From JAZKFT01 sp963845495 (GTDB lineage: Bacteria; Bacteroidota; Bacteroidia; Chitinophagales; Chitinophagaceae), in assembly GCA_963845495.1 (NCBI GenBank), contig CAWJTH010000166.1, forward strand, positions 1 to 5,549: DNA of 5,549 bases, in the 5' to 3' direction. The notes under the pieces are model-generated. The model was not told where the DNA came from. It searched no databases and saw only the letters and a program-made list of their open reading frames with translations. The stretch's first letter is position 1; each line of letters opens with the position of its first letter. The position numbers and the translations under genes were made by a program. Positions 5,327 through 5,549 of the stretch are shown here, one piece after another.

Positions 5327-5549
5327 ATGTCTGATCTTACATTTACGTTGGTACAAACAAATTTATTTTGGGAGGATAAATCTGCCAACCTTAAAATGCT
5401 GGAAGAAAAAATTAAGACGATAGAAAATTTTTCACAAATTGTGGTATTACCTGAAATGTTCAGTACAGGTTTTAGCATGAAGCCTGAAATGTTAGCTGAA
5501 ACAATGGATGGCACTACATTACATTGGATGAAAGAAAGGAGTGCCGAAC
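5327..5549 (+). CDS. Nitrilase superfamily omega-amidase (YafV-like), 3'-truncated
   Basis: The first 74 residues of a carbon-nitrogen hydrolase, cut by the window end; full members of this branch are about 250-260 aa. The opening LTFTLVQTNLFWEDKSANLKMLEEKI and IVVLPEMFSTGFSMKPEMLAETMDG are typical of the YafV / omega-amidase (Nit2-like) group. Glu43 in LPEMF is the first member of the family's Glu-Lys-Cys catalytic triad; the lysine and cysteine would lie beyond the window. Known relatives hydrolyse the omega-amides alpha-ketoglutaramate or alpha-ketosuccinamate, products of glutamine or asparagine transamination, and act in metabolite repair in the cytoplasm. The ATG at 5327 is chosen because the first beta-strand of the fold follows it directly. 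No promoter or Shine-Dalgarno is evident, and the preceding 565 nt carry no gene on this strand. Confidence 0.85.
   Translation, partial: MSDLTFTLVQTNLFWEDKSANLKMLEEKIKTIENFSQIVVLPEMFSTGFSMKPEMLAETMDGTTLHWMKERSAE

Noticed and set aside
5290..5514. 74-codon minus-strand ORF
   Set aside because: It is antisense to the start of the omega-amidase gene, whose + strand frame carries the LPEMF catalytic motif.

Overview
The window looks like chromosomal DNA from a member of the Bacteroidota, most likely a Chitinophagaceae-type bacterium. The evidence is AT-rich coding sequence, genes spaced out on one strand, no clear Shine-Dalgarno sequences before the starts, and a gene mix (DUF4136 lipoprotein, MacA-like adaptor, KdnB-like dehydrogenase, YafV-like omega-amidase) familiar from that group. 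This assignment is inferred from the proteins; no rRNA or other marker gene is present.

Layout, with all confident genes on the + strand: (1) 1-489, the 3' part of a DUF4136 envelope protein; (2) 642-1703, a periplasmic adaptor of an efflux system that lacks the usual coiled-coil hairpin; (3) 1782-2288, a GNAT acetyltransferase; (4) 2416-3489, a KdnB-like iron-containing alcohol dehydrogenase, probably the Kdo 8-oxidase of 8-amino-Kdo synthesis; (5) 3490-3990, a 501-nt gap with a 28-bp perfect hairpin and weak hints of decayed minus-strand coding; (6) 3991-4761, an AT-rich FkbM methyltransferase; (7) 4762-5326, a 565-nt gap with small hairpins, a 42-codon minus-strand ORF and a possible gene relic; (8) 5327-5549, the 5' part of a YafV-like omega-amidase cut by the window end.

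The genes do not form one evident operon or pathway. Several touch the cell envelope: a probable lipoprotein, an inner-membrane-anchored adaptor, an LPS-core sugar enzyme and a methyltransferase of a family often found in glycan loci. The gaps of 78-152 nt between genes 1 to 4 are short but carry their own structure. Two hold long imperfect or perfect inverted repeats built from short words rich in TAA/TAG/TGA, so translation is blocked in all frames just past the upstream gene. I found no CRISPR array, tRNA, rRNA, intact transposase or recognisable phage, defence or secretion system. The most unusual items are the hairpin-less adaptor, the stop-word intergenic hairpins and the 28-bp terminator-like hairpin set among possible gene relics.
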